A stretch of DNA of 64,000 nt from Epiperipatus broadwayi. Lineage: Eukaryota; Onychophora; Udeonychophora; Euonychophora; Peripatidae. The notes under the pieces were generated by a model. It was not told where the DNA came from and made no database searches. It worked only from the letters and a program-made list of their open reading frames with translations. Each line of letters begins with the position of its first letter. The stretch's first letter is position 1. This document shows, piece after piece, positions 24,000 to 36,004 of this stretch. Where the stretch lies: assembly GCA_028023455.1 (NCBI GenBank), contig JAQFVV010000001.1:25037401-25101400 (forward strand), read 5' to 3'. The position numbers and the translations under genes were made by a program.

Positions 24000-25000
24000 T
24001 TTTTAATGTAAGAATGCTTATACAGAATGTTAGAGGTATTAACAAGCTAGAAAAGATGGTAAACTTGTCAAAGACAAAGAAAAGGCTACTTATGTTGGAC
24101 AGTGAACAAAATGATTTGAATTGTGAGGAAAATAATATATATTCTGAGAAAGTGATAAATATAATGTAAAATATTGTTTTGGATCAAAAAACTAAAGATT
24201 TTTGATACTTAGACTGAAAGAATTCAAAATATTTGGTTGTTATTCATATATACATGCAAACCAATGATCATGATGATGAGAAAAAAAATTACCTATGAAA
24301 ACATTGGGAAAAAATTGTATTATGGTAAAGGAAAATTGGAATAATGTGAAAAACAGAAGGGATGATAAAATCATTAAAGTATGAAATGATAGTAATGAAA
24401 GATTGCTAATTTTTATAATGAAAATAGCATGAAATTAATGAATACACGGCTTTAAAAAATCAAAAGAATATATACATGGAAAGCATCAGGTGAAAAGAAG
24501 GATCATATTTGGAATGCTTTTATTTAAAACAGGTTTAAGAAGCAATATAAACATTACAGTGTCTTTGAATTATTAAGATTCAATCACATTTAGTGGTGAT
24601 AGAACTGATAGATATTTTAAAATTTAAAAAACATGCAAAGATGTAAGATTAAATAGGATTGAGCAGAAAATGATTATTTATCTCCTTTTTATTATATGAG
24701 TTGTTAAATGTTTTGAAATGGGATATAATAAAACAATAAGAGTTAATAGAATTTACTATATCAGATATGATGATGATATGCTAATACTTGCACATGTTGA
24801 ATTTTTTTAACCAAATGTGTAATATAGTTTTGCTTAATATTTCTTGCCAGTGACTTAATTACTTTACTACTATCTTCATTTACAAAAAAGCTCAACTGAT
24901 TATCAGAAGTGATGTAATAGATTCTGGTGAAAAGCTTTAGAATTTTGATTCCCAAAATCTGCAATTTTGTTTACATAATAATGCTGCTCAAACAATTAAG
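24000..25000 (+). pseudogene. RTE-like LINE remnant
   Basis: Order-consistent fragments appear in broken frames. 'NVRGINKLEKMVNLSKTKK' near 24030 resembles the endonuclease start ('NVRTLN..GKLEEL'). Near 24250 is 'HIYMQTNDHDDEKK' (expected 'QVYAPTNDHDDE'), and near 24440 'NEYTALKNQKNIYM' (expected 'NT.FKK..RIYTW'). Near 24745 is 'NRIYYIRYDDDMLILAH', the reverse transcriptase YADD box with A changed to D. Much of the sequence between endonuclease and palm is missing. Lies in a NEIL3 intron, opposite strand. Confidence 0.6.
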
Positions 25001-26338
25001 ATTCAGGGTTTGTAGCAAAATCATCAGTGATCTTTGATTAAATTTTTGAAAAAGAATTTCAAATTTATGTAGTTGATGATCTAATGATTTTATTTTTGCA
25101 CCAAATGAATTTTGAGAACAAGAGAAAAATCTTTATTTAAATGTGCTGCAATGCCAGAGACAGATAAATATTGTGATTTGATCATTTTCATTATATGGAT
25201 ATACAAAAAATCATTAAATAACCTATTGTAAGACATGGTCTCTCCAATAGTACATCAAATAGTGAAAAAGATTAGACTTAACAGGCTTGCTAATTGCTGA
25301 TTAGCATTTTTCCAATTTAATAATAATTGGATTGTAACTAGCATGGTTGTCTAGAAAAAAAGAAAAAGTCAAGCCTAATGGAATTTAAAAAAAATTTCAA
25401 ATTTTAACTAATGCACATTCAAAAGCCAAGTTCAAAAAAGTGTAATGTGTATACATTTCAATTAAATTCTGTGAAATTGTATAATCATTTTGTTTCTGGT
25501 GTTTGTATAATCATGTGTGATAGAATAGCCTTTTTATTTATTGTTTATAATTAGTTGACAACAACTAATTTGAAGAATTAAAAAAAAATTATTGGAGTTA
25601 AGTTTAGAGAGCTAGTGGGCAGTTAATAGGCTCATGTCTTAATCTACTTGCTTGATTACATAATAAATAAAACTATTTGCATATAATGCCTGACTTCTGA
25701 CACAGTGAAAGTCTATAATCATTTTAATCCTGTTTCATTATCACATTTATTTTTTTCACTTGGCCATTAAACAATAATTATAACTATTTGAAAAATGTTT
25801 ATATAGAAATTTTTATCTTACATATTCACCACTGTCTTTATTAATGTTTATATGAATCACTAAAATTGGTTTTTAGAATGTTATTTATATTTGATCAAAC
25901 TTCTTATTGACAATTCTTTATACTGTAAATACTATAACAATTTATCACAAACCTACTGGTTAAAAATTTAAAGTGCTTTTTTTTTTTCTATTTATTTCTT
26001 TTATATTATTTATTTGATGTTTTAGTTAGTATTAGATATTACTTGGATAGATTTTCAGACATATAAAGATTGCATTTACTTGGGAAAAGTTATATTGTTG
26101 GGAAGGTCTTTGTTTTCACTACCTTTAATGACTCATTCAATTTAGCTAAGTGATGATGTCTTAAATAATTTTTGAGTTCTATTGTTATCTTAAAAAATAA
26201 AATTACAGTAAAAATATTATATTTAAGATGTAGCTCATAAATAATTAAAACAATTTTTTAAAAAAACAACGCACAGAACTTTTTAAATTTTATCAATAAA
26301 ATAATTTTACAAGCTTGAATAGTTTTAAAATATCTCAC
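25000..26338. other. NEIL3 intron, unassigned AT-rich DNA
   Basis: Possibly further decayed LINE sequence to about 25600. No identifiable frame. Confidence 0.35.
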
Positions 26339-26575
26339 CAGAGCGCCAGACTGAAATTTTATGCTTGTGAAATTTGTTTTGGCTTTTTAGATTGGGTTAT
26401 TTTTGAAAGTGTCTGTACAGATTCAGAGTTTATTCTTATCATTTTAGGGGGTTTATCAAGAATTTCAATTTCTGGTTGTAGAAATATACATTCTTCATAG
26501 TATTTCAAGGTAGATGAATTGGTAAGGGTACAATGAGGACAGCACCACGATGAACTGGTGTCTTCTAACCACAAT
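26339..26575 (-). CDS. NEIL3: NEIL3 exon: RanBP2-type zinc finger, with in-frame TAA
   Basis: After a TTTTGTAG acceptor the - strand reads 'LWLEDTSSSWCCPHCTLTN', then 'SSTLKYYEECIFLQPEIEI'. This is the W-x-C-x2-C-x3-N-x6-C-x2-C RanBP2 finger found in NEIL3, but the third zinc ligand is tyrosine (TAT, one change from TGT). The frame closes at TAA 26359-26361 ('KQISQA' stop). The best donor, CTG|GTGAGA at 26339/26338, lies beyond that stop and exits in phase 2, exactly what the GRF-like exon needs. Entry phase (one base completing AGA) matches the exon at 33230. So the splice pattern implies a longer ancestral protein, while the present frame ends here. The finger helps NEIL3 bind ubiquitin in vertebrates; whether this one folds is unclear. 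Confidence 0.75.
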
Positions 26576-27322
26576 CTACAAAACAATGACATAAAAATTC
26601 ATAATTTTTTCCATTCAACATGTTAAAATATTTAAAATACTTTTCCATTATCATTAAGAGGACAAATATATTGCATAAAATGTAAACAATGATATGGTTA
26701 GTGATGATTTTTTTTTCAAATGAATGAATAAATAGCACTAAACAAATCAATCATAAAAAACTATCCTGGATAATGTTTTACCATTCTTTTCAGTGAATGT
26801 GTGTGGATAATGATTAAAAATTGGAATAGTCAAAAGTAAATACTAATAATAACCAATCGATAACAAATTATTTAATTGTTCTTAACATTTGAACCATATA
26901 GTCAAAATGCAAATTTGAAGCTGTTTATATGTTTTTTCCAATATCTACAAGTGAGTATGAAGTGAAATAATAATAAAAGTAGTTCCTAGAGACAAAAGCT
27001 TATGTGCATGAGCATTCTGACAATAGATAAAATGAAGTTGATTCATGTTTATAAAAAAATAATAGATATAGTTGATCATTAAACATATCTAAGCTTTATG
27101 TATATATAATAATTCTTGCCTTAGGCAAAAACCTAAAGATCTAAGAGCATTTGTATATTTATTGAATTATTATTTGAAATAAGCACTATTTGAAAAATAC
27201 AGATTTATAAATTAAGTTTATATAATATTTATAATTAGCATTTAACCATTTATATGGAAAAATCACTGTGTGTATATATATATATATGAACACTTAGACA
27301 CTGTTTTATGTATATACATATA
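26576..27322. other. NEIL3 intron, no feature seen
   Basis: AT-rich with a TA tract near 27274-27289. Nothing further recognised. Confidence 0.4.
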
Positions 27323-27852
27323 TAATTAAAGCTTGTTTGGAGCTAGTGGTAAGCTCTATCTAGTGAACATTTTATAAAGTACAAGCTTAAAAGCAAATTA
27401 CACATTTTGTGTCTTGTTTTATTAATTATTATAAGTGTACCCTCAAATGCTTTTGTGATGTTATATTGCTTTGGCTATTAATATATGGTGAAACTAAACT
27501 GAGTTCACACCCATATAGCTATCTGATTTGTAATGCTGGATTTGAAGACATTTACATGGCTGAAAAATTCAGGTTTTCAAATTGACAGTAGCATGTTAAA
27601 TAAGTGCTGACGTTTGAGTTGGAATTTTAGATCTAGTATCTGAAATCCTAACTTCTCACTGAGGTGAGCATAAGCTCGAAAACAATTGGTCTGGGGATGG
27701 GGATTTTCTGATAGAGATTTTGAATTCTTTCTTTTTCGGCACTTATAATTAAAGCTTGTTTGGAGCTAGTGGTAAGCTTCATCCAGTGAGCATTTTAGTA
27801 CAAGCTTAAAAGCAAGTTACACATTTTGGGTCTTGTTTTATTAATTATTATA
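27323..27852 (+). repeat. Penelope-type terminal direct repeats (pLTR-like)
   Basis: Two direct copies (27323-27435 and 27744-27852) share AATTAAAGCTTGTTTGGAGC, TAGTGGTAAGCT, ACAAGCTTAAAAGCAA and TCTTGTTTTATTAATTATTA. Between them lie a hammerhead-like core and GGTCTGGGGATGGGGATTTT, which parallels the AGTCTGGGGATATTGG block of the termini at 41105 and 46200. The unit is complete enough to be a solo terminus without coding region. Confidence 0.6.
27659..27683 (+). ncRNA. Hammerhead-like core 3
   Basis: CTGAGGTGA (one base longer than the CTGANGA consensus) leads into a perfect 4-bp stem GAGC, loop ATAA, GCTC, then GAAAAC. Stems I and III not established. Confidence 0.35.
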
Positions 27853-27961
27853 TATGATTAAACATATAGAGAAATTGTTTTTTGGGTTGAACCATGGATT
27901 ATTTTCCATTACACACCGATATTTCGATGAACTAGCATCTGCCATTTTCAAGGTTAACTTT

Positions 27962-29302
27962 TGAAAGAAAAATCGTTACATTTCAAACAGTAACATGACT
28001 GAATGCGAGATGAGAAATGAGATTCAGCTTAAAGTAGTTTAGCATTCAAAATATGAAGCTTATCAAAATGTTTATTTCCTTCAGTTTTTTCACGTACTAA
28101 TTTTAAGTTATTATTAGAAGGCAAGAGATAAAATGAGAGGTTTCCACATAGCTGGAATACTTAGCAGCCCTATTTAAACCAGTAAGTCTCTTTAATATTT
28201 CAATTGACTCTCTCATGGTTCTTAGATCACACCTTTCCAAATTAGAAAGTATTTTTGCATTGTCAAAATCAAGTATAAGACCAATTTCTAAAAAATGGGA
28301 TGTAAAAACTGATGTGTTAATTTTCTGATTAAAAGCATTTTTATATTCCTTAATTCTGACATTTATTCATCTATTAGACTGGCCTACATAGCTTCTTGAG
28401 CACTGCAAACATGGAATTTTATAACTCCTGGTGTTCCAAAAATAATCTGTCTAAGTTTAGGTAAAAAATCACCAATTTTCTTGCCAGTAGAAAAAGTAGT
28501 CTTTATATTAAAACAAGATAGTCTTCTACTGATCCCATCAGTAACTCCTTTAATATAAGGTAAAACCATGAATTGTGAATTTTATTCTCTTTTTTCTCTT
28601 TAGCATCAGTGCTATGTAAAGCCATACATATGATGTTTCTATTATAATCATTAGAAAGTAGAATATCTTTTGTAAGTTCTATTTCTTGAGCAAGATGATC
28701 ATTATCAGACAAACTATAAGCTATACTAAAAAGATTTTTGCCATAGAAAATATTTGAGCAGGGTGATAATGAGAATTAAAATTAAGATATCTATTTGTAT
28801 GGGCGGATTTTCTGTAAACTGATACTGCAAAGGTTACATCACATTTTCTTATAATTAAAACATCCAAAAAAAGAAAGCAATTTGTTATTTTCCATTTCCA
28901 CAGTAAATTTAATATTACGATGCCAATTATTTAGAAAAACAAGAAAAAAATTTAAGGTATCAATGCCAAGAAGCCATTCAACAAATGTATCATCCACATA
29001 TCTTAGCCAAACATAAGGTGTCATAATAGTTGCATTTAATATTTGACTTTCAAAATTATCCATGAAAAGATCAGCAATTATAAGTGACGATGGAGATCCC
29101 ATAGAAAATCCTTTAATTTACTTAAACTTTTGAGAATCGTGAATAAAAAATGTATTTTCAAGACAAAGCTTCACTAATGGAATAATAAAATCAGGCAAAT
29201 CATTGTATTGAGGGATTATAAATAATGCTTCTTCAACAGGAATATTAGTAAACATAGAAGAAACATCAAAACTAAACAATAAATCAATTCTAGTTAGCCT
29301 TG
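27962..29302 (-). pseudogene. Penelope-like reverse transcriptase/GIY-YIG, left copy
   Basis: From the junction outward the - strand gives 'IDLLFSFDVSSMFTNIPVEE' (RT motif with catalytic D), 'MGSPSSLIIADLFMDNFES', 'WLRYVDDTFVEW' (YVDD box) and 'LLSFFGCF', where FLDV is expected. After this come finger remnants and the GIY-YIG domain near 28.40 kb ('SYVGQSN'-like block, mirrored in the right copy). A stop occurs before MGSP ('QKFK' TAA) and the frame shifts several times, so it is inactive. The N-terminal region upstream of the FDVSSMF motif is missing. Confidence 0.8.
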
Positions 29303-30535
29303 AAAATACACTTTTTTATTCATGATTTTCAAAGTTTAAACAAATTAAAGAAATTTCTATGGGATCTCCATTGTCACCTGTAATTGCTGATCTTTTCATG
29401 GGTAATTTTGAAAGTCAAATATTAAATGTAGCTACTATGAAACCTTCTGTTTGGCTAAGATATGCGGATGATACATTTGTTGAATGGCCTCATGGCATTG
29501 ATGCCTTAAATTCTTTGCTTGTTTTTCTAAATAATTGGCATCCTAATATTAAAATTATTATGGAAGTGGAAAATAACAAATCATTTTCTTTTCTGGATGT
29601 TTTAATTACAAAAAAATGTGATGAAACCTTTGCCATATCAGTTTACAGGAAATCCACCCATACAAATAGATATCTTAATTTTCTCATCATCATTCTGCTC
29701 AAATATTTTCTATACTAAAAATCTTTTTACTAGACCTTACAGTTTTTCTGATAAAGATCAGCTTGCTCAAGAAATAGAACTTACAAAAAATATTCTACTT
29801 TCTAATGATTATAATAGAAACATCATATGTAAGGCTTTACATAAAATTGATGCTGAAGGGAAAAAAGAGAATAGAATTGACAATTCATCTTATAATAGAG
29901 TGGTTTTACCTTATATTAAGGGAGTTACTGATAGGATCAGTAGAAGACTATCTTGCTTTAATATAAAGACTACTTTTTCTATTGGCAAGAAAATTGGCGA
30001 TTTTTTACATAAACCTAAAGACAGATTATTTTTGGAGCAGCAGGAGGTTTATGAAATGTATGAAATTCCATGTTTGCACTCCTCAAGAAGCTATGTAGGC
30101 CAGTCTAATAGATGAATAAATGTCAGAATTAAGGAACATAAAAATGCTTTTAATCAGAAAATTAACACATCAGTTTTTACATCCCATTTTTTAGAAATTG
30201 GTTACATACTTGATTTTGATAATGCAAAAATACTTGCGAATTTGGAAAGGTATGATTTAAGAACAACGAGAGAGTTACTTGAAATATTAAAGAGACCTAC
30301 TGGTTTAAATAGGGTTGATGAAGCTCAACATATTCCAGCTATGTGGAAACCTCTCATTTTATCCCTCTCTTCTAATATTAACTTAAAATTAATAGGTGAA
30401 AAAACTAAAGGAAATAAACATTTTGATAAGCCTCATATTTTGAATGCTAAACTACTTGAAGACGAATTTCATTTTTCATCTTGCATTCAGTCACGTTACT
30501 GTTTGAGATCTAACTATTTTTCTTTCAAAAATTAA
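29303..30535 (+). pseudogene. Penelope-like reverse transcriptase/GIY-YIG, right copy
   Basis: The + strand copy begins just before 'MGSPLSPVIADLFMGNFES' and continues through 'WLRYADDTFVEWPHG' (YADD), 'SFSFLDVLITKK', 'VYRKSTHTNRYLNF', a frameshift near 29690, and 'NRVVLPYIKGVTDRISRRL'. The GIY-YIG endonuclease follows: 'YEMYEIPCLHSSRSYVGQSN', a stop at 30114-30116, 'INVRIKEHKNAF', and a C-terminal 'LILSLSSNINLKLI' tail ending at 30535. The GIY-YIG nuclease nicks target DNA during insertion. The two frame breaks and missing N-terminus make it inactive. It is better preserved than the left copy downstream of MGSP. Confidence 0.85.
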
Positions 30536-30617
30536 TCTTGACAATGGCGGATGCTAGTTCATCGAAAATATCGGTATGTAATGGAAAATAATCCATGGTT
30601 AACCCAAGAAACAATTT

Positions 30618-32480
30618 ATCTACATCATTCAACCGTGAAAACATCAAATATAATATAATTAAATATTATATAAAAGGAATGAAATCATGATGATATTCAA
30701 ATATTGATATAACCCATATAGACAGTTCGAAAATAATTTTACTTTTAGGATTTATCATTAAATAAGTTTATTACTGTATATACCAAAAGCATATATAAAT
30801 AAAATATGCTTATATATATATATATTACACATGCACACATATATGTATGTATATCATGCTTGTATTGATATATATATATATATTACACATGCACACATAT
30901 ATGTATGTATATCATGAAAATTATCAAATCACAATATTTATCAGTGTATAAATAGATACATTTGCTATACAAAATGTAATGGATATCATCGTGTACATAT
31001 TGTATGTATTGTACAAATTTTTGATTCATGAGTAAGTGACCTTAATTAGATAATTAAAAACTTTAAGTATGGAGCTCTGGCTTACTCTAATTGTCAATAT
31101 TCATATTTTTTTTGCATTTCCAAAAATTGATTTTAAGAAAACCAATTTTTATACATTCAACAGCTTAATATACATTGTACTTAGTTTTAGAATTTTTCAA
31201 TAAATATCAAAAATAATCAAAGAAAAATATAATCTAAACTTTTTTTTATTGATAATCTATTAAGTATCTAAATATACTTTTTTTTCTAACATTTTTTTTT
31301 GTTTTAAATATTTCAAATTTTTTTTCCAATTTGAATAGATGCTCTGATGACTTGTTTTTTGTAGTGTCACATTTCGTTGGAGAATCCCCCCCCCCCCAAT
31401 GTTTTCCAGAAATTTGATTATTTTTTGTTTTGTTTATTTACTTTTTATACTTTATATGAATTATATATATATAATGAAGTCTCACATCTATGATAATGAA
31501 ATGCCTGGAGAGCTCCCATCACCATAATTTTATTTTGGGAGCTAGAAGACTTTCCAAGTTTAGAAGAAGAGGATTCTCTTGATAGAGCAATTAGCCTAGT
31601 CATTAAATAGATGCAGATATTATTGCTTTGAACTATTTTGAGCCTTTTTTGATTTGTTTACTAATGTCAGTGAAATTTTTTATGCAGAATAATAAAGAAA
31701 CAAATAATCAAACAAAGATCTTGATAAATCTGCTGGACAACCATAATATGAAAAGTGGTATTTTTTTTTTGTCCATAACGAAATTGCAAGGCATTATCCC
31801 CAAGCATATGTTTTATTCTAATTGTTGAATGTTGGTTAGATATTTGAAAGTGAGATCAAAAAAGACCTGAAGATGTGCTCAGGGAGTTAAAAATTTCTAC
31901 AAAGATATTTACTGTTTATATTTTGAAATTGATTATTATCTCTTTATATATATATATTACAACTATTGAATATTATATGTATACACATACTATACAATAT
32001 ATGTTCATTTTTTTTATAACTATAATGCTATTATACTCAAACAACAATATATATTATTTTTTATAAATATGAAATGCACATATATATATATATATTTGTT
32101 TTTTTACAACTAGAATTTGCCACATTTTACTGATATATATATATATATATGCAGCACACATTTGTGTTTTTATTTCAAATTATGTATATAATCAAATATG
32201 CAAAAAACATTTTTTTTTCTTTGTTATGTTTAATCTAATTAAATTCATATCCTTTTTTCTATTAGTATTATTGATCCAGTGTAATGTTTAATATATTTGG
32301 GCAATTTCATGAATATATGATGAACATATGGTCTTATTTTTTTTCTATTCATTATTCTATTTTGTTCATGACTAATAAGTATGAGTTATGCTTTGGATCT
32401 ATAAAAGACATTTGATTCTTCAAACACTTCTGTATTGATTTAAGGCCCTGGTATATTAAATATAAATCTAAGATATTGTA
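30618..32480. other. AT-rich intron DNA with microsatellites
   Basis: A TATATA/CACACATA block is duplicated in tandem at about 30806-30860 and 30868-30915. There is a poly-C tract near 31387-31397, and TA tracts at 32078-32095 and 32134-32151. No gene seen. Confidence 0.55.
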
Positions 32481-32499
32481 AATTGTGAAGATTATCAAA

Positions 32500-32960
32500 A
32501 TGTATTAGCAGTGATTAGATTACTTGGTGAAACTAAGAAGATTAACATTGATAAGACTGTACAAGGGGATGATTGCATATCTTTAAAACTTTTTAGATTT
32601 TTCAGATCATGTCATTGCTTTTAAAAATATGTTTCAGAGCTTCATGAAATGTTCCAAGAGTTAGCAATTGAAAGCAAGAAAATTTTAATTTTACAAAAAA
32701 TGCTAAAAAGACTCAGTTAATGTACAATAGATTTTCATGTAAAGAGAAAATAAAGTTTAATAATAAAGAAGTAGAAGTTAACAATAGAAAATACATTTGT
32801 CAGATTATTAATACAGATGGAAATATAATGTACAAAATTAATTATAAACTTCATTTTGGCTTCTAGATTTACTGTATGCTGATGCTTATATTTTTCTTGA
32901 TAATTCAAAGGATGAGTTTTAGAATGTGACTTATAAAGATTTTGATTTAATAATTAAATA
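32500..32960 (+). pseudogene. RTE-like LINE fragment
   Basis: Blocks parallel to 11680-12000: 'KKINIDKTVQGDD', then 'ELHEMFQELAIESKK' (expected 'EMLQELSRESKKVGLKMN'), then a degraded 'YNRFSC' stretch. Heavily broken. Same family as the LINE pieces near 11.8 kb. Confidence 0.5.
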
Positions 32961-33229
32961 TTAAAAAAAAAGTCAAATTACTTTTCAGATAGTGCTGGAA
33001 GAAAGTTTGAGAATCTTTGAAGCTTTTTTAGGTTAAAAAAGATACATTTGGATGTGGAAGTGCCGCATAGACTTCAATATGCTGTCTACATTTTATATAT
33101 GAAAATCTAAATTTATCTCAAATGCAAACTTTCATAAAATAAGGAAGACTTTTATATTATTAAGACACACAGAGATAATAGATACAATTATGTCACAAAT
33201 TTTTAATTAAACTATTGAAATCAAGGTAC

Positions 33230-33396
33230 CTTTTATTTTGTTTTGGATCAATTGGTTGACATAATGGGCAATAGTAAGTCTTCCTATAATATTCACCTAA
33301 TTTACAAATAATTGTTTTTGATTCACATTGACTACACCGACTTTTCTGATATATCTTCATATGAGATCGGAGAGTTGTTGTCTTCTGTTTGTGACA
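33230..33396 (-). CDS. NEIL3: NEIL3 exon: Fpg-type zinc finger
   Basis: The 167-nt exon lies between a TTTTAG acceptor and an AG|GTACCT donor. It encodes 'CHKQKTTTLRSHMKIYQKSR', then 'CSQCESKTIICKLGEYYRKT' and 'YYCPLCQPIDPKQNK'. The C-x2-C-x16-C-x2-C finger, with the arginine four residues before the third cysteine (R-K-T-Y-Y-C), is the DNA-binding zinc finger of Fpg/Nei glycosylases. The lead-in H-x-K-x-Y matches the NEIL3 'HYKVYKR' stretch. Entry phase 0 matches the exon at 35930, and exit phase 2 matches the exon at 26575. All zinc ligands are intact and there is no internal stop, unlike the downstream exons. Confidence 0.92.
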
Positions 33397-35480
33397 CTAA
33401 AACAAACAAAAAAAATCAATTTAATTTAAATAATCATTTATTTAGTGTAAATATGGGTAACCTTTTTTGAGTAATGGATCTTGTGAAACATTGCTTATCA
33501 TAAACAGGCTACAAATTTTTAAATATGTAAAGAATACTTAAAAAAATTATCTTTTTATCAATATTTTTTCCTTTTATTTAATGGAAGTTATATAATTTTA
33601 TTTTGGTTTTCATTTTAATAAACTATTTTCAGTATTTACACAAACATGCAGTTTAAACATTGAACACAAAAATGATAATATATAAAAAAAATACTGACTA
33701 AGGATTGAAAATTATAGTTATTTAAACATATATACATATGTGCAAATTTGTAAATATTAACTATATTTGTTATAAGTAATTTATGCAATTAAAAAAATTT
33801 TAATTTATATTTGCTTAGTGCTTTCAACTGTTTTTAATATTAAACTTGCCAAACAGAAAGTCATAAAAGCCACTAATTGCCATGCCTGATTTAGAAGAAA
33901 CAGATTTTATGTTAATGGAATAAAAATATTTCAGTTTTTCAAAAATTTTATTTATTCAAACAAATTATAAATTAAAGCTAAAAAAGGATTATGATTGACA
34001 ATGAAAGATAAAACATAAAATGAATATAAGAAATAATATGCTAGTTTATTAATTTTTTATATATTACCATATGTTTACTTTTTTTAACAGTTCAAAAACT
34101 TTTAAATATCTATTATTAGTACTGCAAAACTACATTTACATTTTAAAGTTGGTTGATTAAAAATAATTACACTAGCTTATAAATAAACCTTTTTTTCTGT
34201 CGTAAAACCAAAATAGGTGGATTTTATTAACTTTGTTGTGCTGAATTTAAAAGTGCATTTTGTCTTGTTCTATCATATCTGATTAACTGCAATAATGCAA
34301 AATGCTATTTTGTCATTACATATATTTTTCCATAATTTAGTATTGATAGAATTGGATATATTATAGATAAACGTTAATATGCAATGTACAATCTTATTTT
34401 TTCCTACATTAAACACAAGTTATTTTATAAACCGTAAAATGGCTTTATGTTGCTTTTACTTATGTTTAAGCCAGTGAAACAGAAGTGGTAAATGTGTATT
34501 TTAAACCAGTAAAACATTTAAATTACTAATCCTACTTGATTAAGATTATATTGGGGGAAACTACTTTTTAATAAAGCAAAAAATGAATGAGTCCAAGAAA
34601 ATATTAAAATTGCCATATCTGTGGTGAAACAAATGGATGAATACACTTCAAAATTCTATTTAAAGGAGATATTAAGTGTCTGAGTTTTCAAGAAGGGCTT
34701 CTACAGGTATGAGTATTTTTTCTTTCAGAAATTTGCCAGTTTTATTAGGTTTCACTCTTAAAGTACAAAATTATTCATGCAGAGAAGAAAGATATAACAC
34801 ACAAGTAAAATAATTTAGCAAGCAAAGTAAAAGGTAAATGACTTGAAAGTTTATTCACATATGTTAGCATTCCCTGGTCAGTTTGTTTCCCCCATAGAAT
34901 TTGTGTGTTATTGAAGTTCTTGAATGCTCTCCGAAGGACTTTATAAACATTGTCTCCTGTGCATTTCTAGCTATAGTGATCTTAAAATACTTATAAAAAT
35001 TTCATGAATAAGAATTAAAATACTGTTTTTATGATATACAATAATGCACACATGGAGATGTGAACTTGTTGGTCATGTCTTAAGCACAACTGATAAGTAA
35101 TCTTGAAAACGAATGTCAGCCCAACATTCACAACCAAATAAGATAGGGCTGGAGTTTTAAATACTTCTATTTATACAAGTGGTTTGAGAGAAGCATCTGA
35201 CTTCTTTTCTATGTGTATCTGAAGAAAGTTTGTTAAGAATGCAACAGGCAAAATTCAATTACAGTATAACAATTAATATGACTACAATACACATTAAATT
35301 ATCAAATACACACAAACAATCACAACTAACATTATATAATTATATTACAAAGAGAGATACTTGAGGATATTTCTCAATGTGACATCTTATGGCTGTAGAT
35401 ATTAAAAAAATGGAAATACATCACAACTAGACTTGAAAATTGACATAATTTTCAGACTCACACAATCAATTTACATTAAA
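33397..35480. other. NEIL3 intron, no supported feature
   Basis: AT-rich. A moderately balanced stretch at about 34850-35220 shows no recognisable frame. Confidence 0.4.
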
Positions 35481-35499
35481 ATAATCTATTTTATTTCCT

Positions 35500-35795
35500 T
35501 AGTTAGTGTTAGTTTTTAAAAGTCATATATTAAATTTGTAAAAGAAGCTGGATAAAAAATATGGACCAGCTTTATCTTGTAGAGATCCCTAAATTAGATC
35601 ATTTTATGTTATGACTAAAATAGAATAATTTCAACCAGTTCTAACTTGTGCTAGCTAGTGTTAGTTTTTAAGAATCCATACTCTTGATTTGTAAAACAAG
35701 CTGGATAAAAGAAATTTGGGCCAGATCTATCTTGCAATAGTAGTTTTGGGATCTCTGCATTAGATAATTTTACATTATGACTAAAATAATACAAT
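35500..35795. repeat. Two-copy tandem repeat, about 150 bp unit
   Basis: Units at about 35500-35622 and 35650-35795 share AGTGTTAGTTTTTAA, AAGCTGGATAAAA, GATC(T/C)CT and TATGACTAAAATA. It lies just 3' of the following NEIL3 exon in gene direction. Confidence 0.75.
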
Positions 35796-35929
35796 TTAAA
35801 TGAATTTTAATTTGATCAATTAAAATAAATTTTTGATTATAAAACTGCTTTCAATATTATAAATATATTAATAATTATAAAATAATTACATTTAAGTATT
35901 TATATTGAAGTAAATTATTTTAGCATTAC

Positions 35930-36004
35930 TTTATAGAATAACTGTGTAAAATCTCTTGTCATTTTTACAAGAAAATATATTTGGCAGTCTTCCAGCTCTT
36001 CTGC
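35930..36004 (-). CDS. NEIL3: NEIL3 exon: second half of the H2TH region
   Basis: A 75-nt exon (25 codons, phase 0 to 0) sits between a TTGTAG acceptor and an AAA|GTAATG donor. It encodes 'AEELEDCQIYFLVKM' and 'TRDFTQLFYK', matching the NEIL3 stretch 'QLTDEQIHHLMKMIRDFS' to 'FYR'. The next exon supplies the following cysteine. Between this exon and the one at 52633 about 13 residues of the family pattern ('ALFDSGLHPAVKV') are missing, which suggests an unseen phase-0 microexon of about 39-42 nt in the 16.6-kb intron. Confidence 0.88.

Larger units (their letters stand above)
27872..30617. mobile_element. Head-to-head dimer of Penelope-like elements
   Basis: Two 5'-truncated copies meet at about 29302 and diverge outward. 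Both outer ends carry the same terminus (AAATTGTTT, TTGGGTT, AACCATGGATTATTTTCCAT, GATGAACTAGCATC) in inverted orientation. The left copy retains about 0.2 kb more reverse transcriptase than the right one. Both encode reverse transcriptase followed by a GIY-YIG endonuclease. The dimer lies in a NEIL3 intron. Inverted partial duplication is a known outcome of Penelope retrotransposition, so one event could explain the pair. Confidence 0.85.
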
